This document shows, piece after piece, positions 21,235-29,546 of a DNA stretch of 64,000 bases (its first letter is position 1; every line of letters starts with the position of its first letter). The notes under the pieces are model-generated. The model made no database searches, was not told the origin of the DNA, and saw only the letters and a list, made by a program, of their open reading frames with translations. Source of the stretch: Oleispirillum naphthae (lineage in GTDB: Bacteria > Pseudomonadota > Alphaproteobacteria > Rhodospirillales > Rhodospirillaceae); the NCBI GenBank assembly GCA_027864655.1, contig JAQAZG010000012.1:62001-126000 (forward strand). Reading direction: 5' to 3'. The position numbers were made by a program, and so were the translations under genes.

Positions 21235-22695
21235 TCAGCGCGTCGCCGACTCGGCGGCGGCGGCGGCCACCTTGCTGTGGCCGGAGAGCTGGGCGAAATC
21301 GCGGTCCATGCCGGTGCGCAGCTTGCCGAAGAGGCGCAGGTCCTCGCCCTTCAGGGTGCGGCCCGACGGCATCTTGATCTTCAGCGGGTTGACCTGGCGG
21401 CTGTCCACCAGCACCTCGTAGTGCAGGTGCGGCCCGGTGGTGCGCCCGGTGTTGCCGGAATAGGCGACGACCTGGCCCTGGCGCACCCGGCTGCCCGCGT
21501 GAATGCCGCGCGCATAGCCGGAGAGGTGGCCGTAGGCGGTGGAATAGGTGCCGGTGTGGCGGATGCGCAGATAGTTGCCGTAGCTGCTCCACGGCCCCGC
21601 CTTCTCCACCACGCCGTCGCCCGCCGCATAGACCGGGGTGCCGACCGGGGTGGCGAAGTCCACGCCCTTGTGCATCTTGGAGAAGCCGAGCACCGGGTGG
21701 TTGCGCAGGCCGAAGCCGGAGGAGATGCGCGCGCCGTCCACCGGGGTGCGCAACAGCGCCTTGCGCACGCTCATGCCCTTTTCGTTGTAGTAATCGACGA
21801 AGCCCTGGCGGTCCTCGAAGCGGTAGAGGCGCAGCGTCACGCCGGAGAGGGTGAGCGCGGCGTAGTCGATCTCGCCGTCGCCGACGGTGGTGCCGTCGGG
21901 CAGGGTGCGGCGGTCCACCATCACCTCGAAGGAGTCGCCCTTCTGGATGTCGCGCTGGAAATCGACGTCGTAGGAGAACAGGCGGATCAGCTGCTGCAGC
22001 GCGCCCGCCGACATGCCGGAGGCCTCGCCCGCGGCGAACAGGCTGGAGTTGATCACGCCGGAGAAGGCGTGGGTCTCGGTGGTGATCGGGTCGTGTTCCT
22101 CGTCGGCGGAGAAACTGCCGTCGTCGCCGCGGGAGACGATGCTGCGGCGGCCGGGCTCGGCCTCCACCTGCAGGCGGGAGAGGGTCACCGTGCCGTCGGG
22201 GTCGGCGACCACCACCAGCGAGACATCCTGCCCCGGGGTGAGGCGGCGCGGATCGAACACCTTTTTCAAGGCGGAGATCGCCTCGTGCGCCTCCTGGCGG
22301 GAGACCGCGCTGCGGTCGAGAATCTGCCCCAGGGTGTCGCCCGGCATCACCGTGAGGGCGACCTCGCGCTCCTGCGGGCCGGCGGGCGCGGCGGCGGGAG
22401 TGATCGTCTCGTCCGGCGCGGCGCGGCGGCGGGCGGGTTCCGGCAGGTATTCGCTGCCGCCGTAGAGAAAGGCGCGGGGGCCGCCGAACGAGGCGGCGCC
22501 GTCGAGCGGCGGCGGAGTCATCAACGCCGCCGCGGAGACATCGTCCTTGCGGTTGACGGTCGCCTCCGACGGGCCTGCGGTCATCGCCGCGGCAAGGGTC
22601 AGGGCGGAAATGCCGACGATGAGGCCCATCGCCAGCAGGTGCCTGGGTTCGATTCGCCGTGGGGTTCCCACGGCGGTCCGGTGGTCGTCTTGCAT
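21235..22695 (-). CDS. M23 family metallopeptidase (envelope endopeptidase)
   Basis: A 486-residue LytM-type peptidase predicted to cut peptidoglycan cross-links. The start at 22695 (MQDDHRTAVG) leaves a short cytoplasmic tail and a single membrane anchor (about 22-40, LLAMGLIVGISALTLAAAMTA). A LysM/OapA-like segment follows (VMPGDTLGQILDRSAVSRQE). The C-terminal M23 domain keeps the zinc and catalytic residues: HKGVDFA (HxxxD), AYGHLSG and GPHLHYEV (HxH). A frame extending to 22812 is not supported. It lies downstream of a striking cluster of GANTC sites, suggesting cell-cycle-linked expression. Confidence 0.92.
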   Translation of the reverse strand: MQDDHRTAVGTPRRIEPRHLLAMGLIVGISALTLAAAMTAGPSEATVNRKDDVSAAALMTPPPLDGAASFGGPRAFLYGGSEYLPEPARRRAAPDETITPAAAPAGPQEREVALTVMPGDTLGQILDRSAVSRQEAHEAISALKKVFDPRRLTPGQDVSLVVVADPDGTVTLSRLQVEAEPGRRSIVSRGDDGSFSADEEHDPITTETHAFSGVINSSLFAAGEASGMSAGALQQLIRLFSYDVDFQRDIQKGDSFEVMVDRRTLPDGTTVGDGEIDYAALTLSGVTLRLYRFEDRQGFVDYYNEKGMSVRKALLRTPVDGARISSGFGLRNHPVLGFSKMHKGVDFATPVGTPVYAAGDGVVEKAGPWSSYGNYLRIRHTGTYSTAYGHLSGYARGIHAGSRVRQGQVVAYSGNTGRTTGPHLHYEVLVDSRQVNPLKIKMPSGRTLKGEDLRLFGKLRTGMDRDFAQLSGHSKVAAAAAESATR

Positions 22696-22817
22696 CGGTT
22701 CCCTCGGTCCGTGTCCGGGCTTCCGCCGGACAAGAGCACGTCCGTTGATACCGCAACCCATAGTGGGCGGGAAGCGAAAAAGGACAAAACGTGCCGTCAA
22801 GACTGTATCCAACCGTC

Positions 22818-22908
22818 ATCATGCCCGATGCGACTCGAGTCGTCAACAGGCAGAGAGTCAGGGGAATCAGGGAAATAAAGCCGATTCTTTGAGTCGGAAA
22901 TTCGAGTC
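22818..22908 (-). promoter_or_regulatory. Predicted M23 promoter inside a cluster of seven GANTC sites
   Basis: On the minus strand TTGACG (22846-22841) and CATGAT (22823-22818) are spaced 17 bases apart. The spacer contains the palindrome GACTCGAGTC, two adjoining GANTC sites. Five further GANTC sites lie just upstream: starts at 22855, 22864, 22883, 22891 and 22904. GANTC is the target of the alphaproteobacterial CcrM adenine methyltransferase, so this promoter may be methylation-sensitive. Confidence 0.5.
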
Positions 22909-22947
22909 TTCCGGTACCGGCTTGTCAATGCGTCGCGGAGACGGGAA

Positions 22948-22970
22948 GGGGCCGCCCGCCGGGCGGCCCC
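22948..22970 (-). terminator. Hairpin after the SDR gene
   Basis: A perfect 10-bp stem GGGGCCGCCC / GGGCGGCCCC with a three-base loop begins ten bases after the SDR stop. The tail on the minus strand is TTCCC rather than a T-run, so termination strength is uncertain. Confidence 0.5.
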
Positions 22971-22979
22971 CGCATGCGC

Positions 22980-23765
22980 TCAGATCGACTGGATCATGCC
23001 GCCGTCGATGCGGATCATGCCGCCGGTCATGTAGCCCGCGGGCACCCCGGCGAGGAAGGCGCACACCGAGGCGAACTCCTCCACCGTGCCGTAGCGCTTC
23101 ATCGGGATGCCGGCGGCGGACTTGGCGCGCGCCTCTTCCACGGTGCATCCGGTGCGCTGCGCCGCGGCCTGGTCCAGCTCGGCGACGCGCTCGGTGCCGA
23201 TGCGGCCGGGCAGCACCACGTTGACGGTCACGCCGTCGGCGGCGACCTCGGTGGCCAGCGTCTTGCAGAAGGCGGCCACCGAGGCGCGCAGGGTGTTGGA
23301 CATGGCGAGCGTGGGGATCGGCTGGATCACGCCGCTCGAGGTGATGGCGACGACGCGGCCCCATTTCTTTTCGCGCATGCCGGGGACCAGGCCGTCGATG
23401 ATGCGGATGATGCCGAGCACCATGCTCTCGAAGAACTTCTGCCACTGCTCGGGGGCGACCCCCAGCGCGCCGGAGGGCGGCGGGCCGCCGACGTTGGCGA
23501 TCAGGATGTCCACCCCGCCCAGGGTCTTGACCGTGGCGATCAGGGATTGTACCGAGGCCGCGTCCGCGAGGTCGAGGCCGACCGCGGTGGCCGAAACGCC
23601 ATGCGCCGCGGTGTGCGCGGCGGCGTCGGCGCCGAGGCGCTCGGCGTTGCGCGCCGCGAGGATGAGGTCGCAGCCTTCCGCCGCGAGTTTCGCCGCGATG
23701 CCGCGGCCGAGGCCCCGCGACGCCCCCATGACCAAAGCGCGTTTGCCTTTCAGACCCAATTCCAT
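22980..23765 (-). CDS. Short-chain dehydrogenase/reductase
   Basis: A 261-residue SDR with the cofactor motif GASRGLGRG (an Arg after Ser suggests NADP(H)), the NVGG segment in place of NNAG, and LDLADA. The usual Tyr-x-x-x-Lys is not in its standard form: after TSSGV the sequence reads SNTLRASVAAFCKTL, so the active-site Tyr position appears to be Asn or Leu. Such divergent SDRs (3-oxoacyl-ACP reductase-like) exist in proteobacteria. Two adjacent ATGs occur; AGGAG is seven bases from the second (23765), which is chosen. It is divergent from upp across 61 bases. Confidence 0.82.
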   Translation of the reverse strand: MELGLKGKRALVMGASRGLGRGIAAKLAAEGCDLILAARNAERLGADAAAHTAAHGVSATAVGLDLADAASVQSLIATVKTLGGVDILIANVGGPPPSGALGVAPEQWQKFFESMVLGIIRIIDGLVPGMREKKWGRVVAITSSGVIQPIPTLAMSNTLRASVAAFCKTLATEVAADGVTVNVVLPGRIGTERVAELDQAAAQRTGCTVEEARAKSAAGIPMKRYGTVEEFASVCAFLAGVPAGYMTGGMIRIDGGMIQSI

Positions 23766-23826
23766 CATCGTTCTCCTGTCCACGTGGCGCCCGTCCGGCG
23801 CGTCCGCCTCAATCCGGAAGACTCTT

Positions 23827-24477
23827 ATGGCCGAAATCTGCTCGTCCCTGATCGTAGTGGATCATCCGCTGATCCGCCACAAGCTCACGTTGTTGCGCTG
23901 CAAAGACACCCCGACGCCGCTTTTCCGCGCCCTGATGAAAGAGGTGGGGTGCCTCTTGACCATCGAGGCGACGCGGAGCCTGCCGCTCGAAGAGGTGGAC
24001 ATCGAAACCCCGGTGCGCGCGGCGCGTGGCGTCCGCCTCGCCGCGGTGCCGCTGGTGGTGCCGATTCTGCGCGCCGGGCTGGGGCTCGCCGACGGCGTGC
24101 TCGCCGCGATGCCGGAGGCCGATGTCGCCCACGTCGGCGTCTACCGCGACGAGGAAACCCTGCACCCGGTGGAATACCTGGAACGCCTGCCCAGGGACGT
24201 GACCGGCCGCCCGGTGTTGGTGGTGGACCCGATGCTCGCCACCGGCAATTCCAGCGTTTACGTGATCAAGCTGCTGCTCGCCCACGGCGCGTCCGTCGGG
24301 TCCATGGTGTTCGTCTCCCTGGTCGCCGCGCCGGAAGGGGTGAAGACGCTCGCCGCCGCCTATCCGGGGCTGCGCATCGTCACCGCAGCGCTGGACGAGG
24401 GGCTGAACGACTCGGCCTACATCGTGCCGGGCCTCGGCGATGCCGGCGACCGTCTCTACGGCACACTGGAGCGTTGA
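23827..24477 (+). CDS. upp: Uracil phosphoribosyltransferase
   Basis: A 216-residue enzyme making UMP from uracil and PRPP (pyrimidine salvage). Signatures: HPLIRHKLTLLR near the N-terminus, VVPILRAGLGLADG, the PRPP-binding loop VLVVDPMLATGNS, and the uracil-binding C-terminal YIVPGLGDAGDRLYGT. Length is that of the family. The frame is open much further upstream through the SDR opposite strand; the start at 23827 (MAEICSSL) fits homologues. No uracil permease is nearby. Confidence 0.96.
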   Translation: MAEICSSLIVVDHPLIRHKLTLLRCKDTPTPLFRALMKEVGCLLTIEATRSLPLEEVDIETPVRAARGVRLAAVPLVVPILRAGLGLADGVLAAMPEADVAHVGVYRDEETLHPVEYLERLPRDVTGRPVLVVDPMLATGNSSVYVIKLLLAHGASVGSMVFVSLVAAPEGVKTLAAAYPGLRIVTAALDEGLNDSAYIVPGLGDAGDRLYGTLER

Positions 24478-24489
24478 AGGCCGCAGGCA

Positions 24490-24533
24490 TTGACAACCGA
24501 CCCTGCGCGTCGTCACATCTTTAGTTAGATGTG
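24490..24533 (+). promoter_or_regulatory. Possible promoter with operator-like inverted repeat
   Basis: TTGACA (24490-24495) is a perfect -35 hexamer; an inverted repeat CACATCT-TTAGTT-AGATGTG (24514-24533) covers where the -10 should be, although no good -10 is seen. It could be a regulator site controlling the next gene or an upp stem-loop. Confidence 0.35.
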
Positions 24534-24638
24534 GGAAGTGTCGGGTACGCCGTGGGGGGAGGAGCCGCCCCGCGACGGTTTTGCGTGCCGGAATGTCCGG
24601 CGAACGCCCCGGCTTCCCAGGGAAAAGGATGGGCAGGG

Positions 24639-25043
24639 ATGAGCACGACGCAACGTGTCTCTTCTCCGACTTTCGGACCGGCCGCGACGACTCGGGTCGC
24701 GAACGCCGGACGGAACGTTGCGTCCGTTTCCTTCCAGCGGGTTGACGATCTCGGCGGGTCCAATGCCCTCGGGGCGCAGGAGCAGTCGATTCGCTATGAC
24801 GACGGCTACCGGCCGCCGGGGCAGGGGCAGCGCCGCGACCGCGACGGCAGGCGCGCGGCGGAGTTTTCCCGCTATGCCCAGGTCAGCCATCTCGACGAGG
24901 TGCTCACCGCCTACGACTGGTCGCCGGACGCCACGCTGCTGCCGGTCGAGGTGATGCGCGGCGTAGGGCGCTACGAGACCAACATGCGGGTCATCTCGGG
25001 CATCGAGAAGGTCGGCGGCGAGACCTACAACCGCCTGTTCTGA
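24639..25043 (+). CDS. Hypothetical protein
   Basis: A 134-residue soluble protein I do not recognise. The N-terminus is low complexity (Ser, Thr, Ala, Arg) and the middle is basic and Gln/Gly-rich (about 50-70). The C-terminal half (about 75-134) looks folded: FSRYAQVSHLDEVLTAYDW, LPVEVMRGVGRYETNMRVI. No signal peptide, transmembrane helix or catalytic motif is visible. It starts at ATG 24639; the longer frame from 24531 includes the palindrome region and is less likely. The next gene (Panacea domain) begins 91 bases later on the same strand, so a functional link is possible but unproven. Confidence 0.65.
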   Translation: MSTTQRVSSPTFGPAATTRVANAGRNVASVSFQRVDDLGGSNALGAQEQSIRYDDGYRPPGQGQRRDRDGRRAAEFSRYAQVSHLDEVLTAYDWSPDATLLPVEVMRGVGRYETNMRVISGIEKVGGETYNRLF

Positions 25044-25134
25044 AACGGCGCTCCATTTTCTCCCGAAGAGACTTGGCGAATCGGCGCGGATGCGGCCATG
25101 ATGACGGCGCGCGTTTAGTCCGAGGGAGCCGCCG

Positions 25135-25692
25135 ATGCCGAAAACCGCCGTCACCTCCACCTTCGACGTGGTGATCTGGCTGACCGACCGAGCCCTCAAC
25201 GATGGGGAATACCTGCAGCCGGTGAAGCTGCACCGCCTGCTCTATCTCGCCCAGGCCTATTTCGCCGCCGCCTACCACGGCGAGAAGCTGATGCCCGCCA
25301 CCTTCATCGCCGAGGAAAGCGGCCCCGTCGAGCCCGACGTCTGGCGAGTCTATGCGAGCGGGCGGCCCTACATCGAGAGCGTGCCGCCGCCGGAGCGGGT
25401 GGCGCAATTTCTCGACAGCGTGTGGCGGCGATTCGGCGCCTATTCGGCGGATTACCTCACCGATCTGGTGGCGGCGCAACCGCCCTACCTGGGGGCTCTG
25501 GCCGACGGTTTGCGCGGCGAAATCCCGCTGGCCGCGATGGCCGCATTCTACGGCCGCGCCCGCAGCGAGGCCCCCGCCACCGCCGCCCCTGCGGTGGACG
25601 ACGTGCTGCGCCCGCGCACCATGGTCAGCGCCCGCGGACAGGCGGTGACGGTGCGGCGTTGGACGCCTCGCCCCGGAAAATCGCCGAAATGA
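25135..25692 (+). CDS. Panacea (SocA/DUF4065) domain protein
   Basis: A 185-residue protein whose first ~110 residues match the Panacea/SocA domain: VVIWLTDRALNDGEYLQPVKLHRLLYLAQAYF, then GEKLMPATFIAEESGPVEPDVWRVY. Panacea domains occur as antitoxins in diverse toxin-antitoxin pairs and include Caulobacter SocA, an adaptor delivering the toxin SocB to ClpXP, as well as phage GepA. The C-terminal ~70 residues are less ordered and basic. No recognised toxin adjoins it; the nearest same-strand gene upstream is the 134-residue hypothetical. It may be solitary, chromosomally domesticated, or half of a new pair. Confidence 0.82.
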   Translation: MPKTAVTSTFDVVIWLTDRALNDGEYLQPVKLHRLLYLAQAYFAAAYHGEKLMPATFIAEESGPVEPDVWRVYASGRPYIESVPPPERVAQFLDSVWRRFGAYSADYLTDLVAAQPPYLGALADGLRGEIPLAAMAAFYGRARSEAPATAAPAVDDVLRPRTMVSARGQAVTVRRWTPRPGKSPK

Positions 25693-25832
25693 CGTTCGGA
25701 TGGGGAGGTTTCCACCGCCCCTACGCGAACGAGTGGGCGAGAAGCGATACATTTTTCCGAATCGGTCTTTTCCCGTTCCGGGGGTTCGTGCATACTGATT
25801 CGTCACCTGCGTAGCGGAAAGAGATTTGGGTT

Positions 25833-25874
25833 CCCTGGGGGTGACGGGGAGTACGCATCTCCTCGGAAACAGGG
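25833..25874 (+). promoter_or_regulatory. Structured leader before the antiporter gene
   Basis: Nested stems occur just before the antiporter: CCCTG (25833-25837) with CAGGG (25870-25874), enclosing GGGGAG (25846-25851) with CTCCTC (25859-25864, one G-T pair) around a seven-base loop. Ion antiporter genes are often controlled by ion-sensing leaders, but no known class is recognised here. The ribosome site before the ATG at 25893 is weak. Confidence 0.35.
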
Positions 25875-25892
25875 TGAATAATCGTCAGCGGT

Positions 25893-27350
25893 ATGAGAAA
25901 AATCCTGCCATCGTTCGTGGCTCTTTTGATTGGCGGAGCCTGCCTTCTCGATCCGTTCGCGGCCAGCGCGGCGGAACAGGTGGCGTCTGCCGCGGGGGGA
26001 CACGCGCCGCATATCGACGGATCGGAACTCGGCCTGCTGTGGGCCGTGCCGTTCTGCGCGATGTTGCTGTCGATCGCGTTGTTCCCGCTGATTCTGCCGC
26101 ATTTCTGGCATCACAACTTCGGCAAGGCGTCGCTGTTCTGGGCGCTGTGCTTCCTCGTTCCGGCCTATTTCGAATTCGGCTTCTCCACCGTCCTGTTCGA
26201 GGTCCTGCACTCGATCCTGCTGGAATACCTGCCGTTCATCATTCTGCTGTTCTCGCTGTTCACCGTGGCGGGCGGCGTGCGTCTCACCGGCTCGCTGCAC
26301 GGCTCGCCGATTCTCAACACCGGCATCCTCGCCGCCGGCACCTGCCTCGCCAGCTGGATGGGCACCACCGGCGCGGCGATGCTGCTGATTCGGCCGATCA
26401 TCCGTGCCAACGAGCACCGCGAGCACAAGGTCCACATCATCGTCTTCTTCATCTTCCTGGTCGCCAACATCGGCGGCGGTCTGACGCCTCTCGGCGACCC
26501 GCCGCTCTTCCTCGGCTTCCTCAAGGGGGTGAGCTTCTTCTGGCCGACTCAGCACGTGCTGGTGCCGCTTCTCACCACCGCGGCGATCCTGCTCACGCTG
26601 TTCTTCGCCATCGACACCTGGTTCTACCGCCACGAGGGGCACGAGGCCCCGGAAGGCGAGATGGAGGAGAAGATCGGCATCGAGGGCAAGGTCAACATCC
26701 TTCTGCTCGGCGGCATCGTCGCCGCGGTGCTGATGAGCGGCCTGTGGCCGCACGACTACCGATTCGCCCTGTCGGTCTATCACGTGCCGCTGGAGATCCA
26801 GAACGTCGCCCGCGACGTGCTGCTCCTCGTCATCGCCTACCTGTCGTGGAAGCTGACCAGCCGCGAAAGCCGCAAGGCCAACGCCTTCAACTGGTTTCCG
26901 ATCATCGAGGTGGGCAAGCTGTTCTTCGGCATCTTCATGACGATCATCCCGGCCATCGCCATCCTCAAGGCCGGGACCCACGGCGCGCTCTCGCCGGTGG
27001 TGCATGCGGTGACCGACTCGGCGGGCGAGCCGATCAACGCCATGTACTTCGTGCTCACCGGCCTGCTTTCCTCGTTCCTCGACAATGCGCCGACCTATCT
27101 GGTGTTCTTCAACACCGCGGGCGGCGATGCGCACGTTTTGATGGGCGAGGTGGCGACCCTGATGGCGATCTCCTGCGGCGCGGTGTTCATGGGCGCCAAC
27201 ACCTACGTCGGCAACGCGCCGAACTTCATGGTCAAGGCGATCGCCGAGGAACGCGGCGTGAAGATGCCGAGCTTCTTCGGCTACATGGCCTGGTCGTTCG
27301 GCATTCTCGGGCCGGTCTATGCGCTTCTGATCTACCTGTTCTTCCTCTGA
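25893..27350 (+). CDS. NhaD/ArsB-superfamily sodium:proton antiporter
   Basis: A 485-residue integral membrane protein. It starts with a signal-like hydrophobic segment (about 4-26), a His-containing periplasmic stretch, and then about eleven further membrane helices. The ion-transporter superfamily signature appears as ANIGGGLTPLGDPPLFLGF and SFLDNAPTYLVFF, typical of NhaD-type and related Na+/H+ antiporters annotated from proteobacteria. The stop codon TGA at 25875 in frame upstream fixes the start at 25893. It is followed by a strong bidirectional terminator. Ion specificity cannot be read from sequence. Confidence 0.87.
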   Translation: MRKILPSFVALLIGGACLLDPFAASAAEQVASAAGGHAPHIDGSELGLLWAVPFCAMLLSIALFPLILPHFWHHNFGKASLFWALCFLVPAYFEFGFSTVLFEVLHSILLEYLPFIILLFSLFTVAGGVRLTGSLHGSPILNTGILAAGTCLASWMGTTGAAMLLIRPIIRANEHREHKVHIIVFFIFLVANIGGGLTPLGDPPLFLGFLKGVSFFWPTQHVLVPLLTTAAILLTLFFAIDTWFYRHEGHEAPEGEMEEKIGIEGKVNILLLGGIVAAVLMSGLWPHDYRFALSVYHVPLEIQNVARDVLLLVIAYLSWKLTSRESRKANAFNWFPIIEVGKLFFGIFMTIIPAIAILKAGTHGALSPVVHAVTDSAGEPINAMYFVLTGLLSSFLDNAPTYLVFFNTAGGDAHVLMGEVATLMAISCGAVFMGANTYVGNAPNFMVKAIAEERGVKMPSFFGYMAWSFGILGPVYALLIYLFFL

Positions 27351-27370
27351 GGCTCATGCCGCGGCGATGA

Positions 27371-27398
27371 AAAAAGCCCCCGGAAACGGGGGCTTTTT
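27371..27398. terminator. Bidirectional terminator between antiporter and universal stress genes
   Basis: A perfect 12-bp stem AAAAAGCCCCCG / CGGGGGCTTTTT closed by GAAA, with A-runs on one side and T-runs on the other. It serves both the convergent antiporter gene and the universal stress gene. Confidence 0.93.
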
Positions 27399-27415
27399 CG
27401 TGGGAGGCCGGCGGC

Positions 27416-28240
27416 CTAGTGCGCCATCAGGATCGGGATGTTGGCGCTGGAGAGCAGGCGGCGCGTGCCGCCGCCGAGCACCAGTTCGCGCAGGCGCGAA
27501 TTGCCGGAGCCGCCCATCACGATCATGTCGGCGCGCGACTCGCGGGCGTATTCCAGCACCCGGCCCTCCGCCGCGCGGGCGCCGTGGCGCGGCGCGCGCA
27601 CCGCAGGCTCGATGCCGTGCAGGCGCAGGGTGTTGGCGATGCGCTCCAGCGACAGCGCCGCCTCCTTGCCGCCCTCGCGGGAGACCAGGGTGACCGACTC
27701 GGCTTCCTGCAGGAAAGGAATGGCGGAGCGCACGGCGCGCGAGCATTCCACGGTTTCCTTCCACGCCACCAGGACGCGGCGGCCCAGCACCATGCGGCGC
27801 TGGCCGTGCGGCAGCACGATCACCGGGCAGCTGCCGACCATGGCAAGCTGGTCCGGCAACTCGGCGAACAGCATCTCTTCCAGGTTCTGCGGGTCGCTCT
27901 GGCTGACGATGGCGAGGTCGTGATAGTGCGACAGCTGGGTCAGCACCTTGATGTGCTCGCCCTCCACCATGGTCCACTCGTAGCGCACGTCGTGCAGCTT
28001 GCACCACTGGCGGAACTCGTATTCCACGGTCTTGGATTTTTCCGCCGCGATGTCCTCCACCTCGTTGGTGTAGGCATAGGAATAGGTGCGGCCATCGGCG
28101 GTGGGGCTGCGCACCGGGCTGGTGATGAAGACGACGCTCAACACCGCGTTATGCCGACAGGCAAGATTGTAGGCGACGCGCAGGCGAGTCATATATTCCT
28201 CGTCATTGGCGAGATGAACGAGGATCGATCTGATGCTCAT
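27416..28240 (-). CDS. Tandem universal stress protein
   Basis: A 274-residue protein with two Usp domains. The first (about 1-135) lacks the ATP motif; the second (about 150-274) has the consensus G-x2-G-x9-G-(S/T)-like stretch as GGSGNSRLRELVLGGGTRRLL followed by IPILMAH. Usp proteins respond to energy stress, stationary phase or low oxygen. The start at 28240 (MSIRSILVHLAN) matches the usual UspA-type N-terminus; a frame to 28282 is not needed. It lies downstream of 277 bases of gap with no other recognisable gene. Confidence 0.9.
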   Translation of the reverse strand: MSIRSILVHLANDEEYMTRLRVAYNLACRHNAVLSVVFITSPVRSPTADGRTYSYAYTNEVEDIAAEKSKTVEYEFRQWCKLHDVRYEWTMVEGEHIKVLTQLSHYHDLAIVSQSDPQNLEEMLFAELPDQLAMVGSCPVIVLPHGQRRMVLGRRVLVAWKETVECSRAVRSAIPFLQEAESVTLVSREGGKEAALSLERIANTLRLHGIEPAVRAPRHGARAAEGRVLEYARESRADMIVMGGSGNSRLRELVLGGGTRRLLSSANIPILMAH

Positions 28241-28481
28241 ACCGAAGCGTTCCCTACTTTGGGCCTCCGACCACGGATCCATGCCCGGGGCCGGGGACGC
28301 TATTCCGGCGGAACGGGAAAGTCAACAACCAGTCTCGTCCAAGGTGTCGTGCGCACTTTTCCGACCCGACCGATACGTGCGCTTTCAAGGCATTGATACG
28401 CACCGCAAGCCGACGGCGCAACGAAGCGCCTTCCTAGAATCGAAGGTATCTTTCGGCGGGGCTTGATGCAATACCGGCGGT

Positions 28482-28505
28482 AAAAAAATCGCCCTGCCGG
28501 AAGGG
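28482..28505 (-). terminator. Probable terminator of the thiamine-precursor transporter operon
   Basis: On the minus strand a short stem around CCGG (28492-28505, CCCT/AGGG arms) is followed by a run of seven T (28488-28482), 13 bases after the ThiY stop. The stem is short, so it is probable rather than certain. Confidence 0.5.
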
Positions 28506-28517
28506 AGAGACGGGTTT

Positions 28518-29546
28518 TCAGTTCAGGGACACCACGTAGCGGTCGATCGGCACCTGGCGGCCGATCAGGTTCTGCTTGAACAGGTATTCGGCGAAGCGCA
28601 CATAGCGCGTGCGGTCCACCGCCAGGGGGCGCAGCGCGAGGCGCGGCAGGGTGTCCCGCCAGGCGCGGCGGTTGACCTCGGTGTTCAGACCCTTCTCGTA
28701 GGAGATGAACGCGGCCCAGGCCTCCTTCGGGTGATTGACGATGAAAAGACCGGCGCGCTCCACCGAGTCGAGGAAGCGCCGGATGCGCGGGTCGCCGAGG
28801 CGCTGCTGGTGGGTGATGTAGATCAGCTCGTCGTAGACCGGCACGCCGTTTTCCTCCGGATAGAAGGCGCGGCCCGGGTGCTTCTCGATGTCCATCTGGT
28901 TGAGTTCGAAATTGCGGAAGGCGCCGATCACCGCGTCCACCTGATGGGAGAGCAGCGCGGGCGAAAGCGAGAAGTTGACGTTGATCAGCGTCACGTCCGA
29001 GAGCTTCAGCCCATGGCTCTGCAGCATGGTGCCGAGCAGCGCGTCCTCGAATCCGGAGATCGAATAGCCGACCTTCCTGCCCTTGAGGTCGGCGATCTCC
29101 TTCACCGGGCCGCTCTTCAGCACCACCAGGGAATTGAGCGGCGTTTCGATCAGGGTGCCGATGCGCACGATCGGCAGGCCGCCTTCGGCCAGAAGGTGCA
29201 GCTGCGGCTGATAGGTGAGCGCGATGTCCGCCTCCTTGGCGGCCACCAGCTTGGGCGGCGCGTTGGGGTCGGCGGGGGCGATCAGCTCCACGGCAAGCCC
29301 GGCGTCGCGGAAGAAGCCTCTCTGCTGCGCCACGATGATCGGCGCGTGGTCCGGGTTGACGAACCAGTCGAGCATCACCCTGAGGCGTTCCGGAGCCTGC
29401 GGCTTGGCCTTGGCGGCGGAGTCGGCGGCGAGCGCCGGGCCGGCGGCGGCTGCGGCGATCGCGCCGAGGCCGGAGAGGAAGCTGCGGCGGGGAAGGGCCG
29501 GGATCATGGTCTCATGGGTTCCGCTGTCGAGGGGGGAGGAGGTCAT
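28518..29546 (-). CDS. thiY: ABC transporter substrate-binding protein, thiamine-precursor type (ThiY-like)
   Basis: A 342-residue NMT1/THI5-type binding protein. A twin-arginine-like signal PRRSFLSGLG lies at about 19-28, followed by a hydrophobic stretch and cleavage after ALA. The mature N-terminus LRVMLDWFVNPDHAPIIVAQQRGFF is the pyrimidine-binding hallmark of ThiY and related proteins that capture hydroxymethylpyrimidine or formylaminopyrimidine. Last gene of an operon with ThiZ ATPase and ThiX permease, all linked by 4-base overlaps and preceded by a TPP riboswitch, which makes the substrate class secure though the exact ligand is not. Confidence 0.88.
   Translation of the reverse strand: MTSSPLDSGTHETMIPALPRRSFLSGLGAIAAAAAGPALAADSAAKAKPQAPERLRVMLDWFVNPDHAPIIVAQQRGFFRDAGLAVELIAPADPNAPPKLVAAKEADIALTYQPQLHLLAEGGLPIVRIGTLIETPLNSLVVLKSGPVKEIADLKGRKVGYSISGFEDALLGTMLQSHGLKLSDVTLINVNFSLSPALLSHQVDAVIGAFRNFELNQMDIEKHPGRAFYPEENGVPVYDELIYITHQQRLGDPRIRRFLDSVERAGLFIVNHPKEAWAAFISYEKGLNTEVNRRAWRDTLPRLALRPLAVDRTRYVRFAEYLFKQNLIGRQVPIDRYVVSLN

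Noticed and set aside
28385..28410. FNR-type site upstream of the universal stress gene
   Set aside because: Only a half-site TTGAT is present; the second half is missing.
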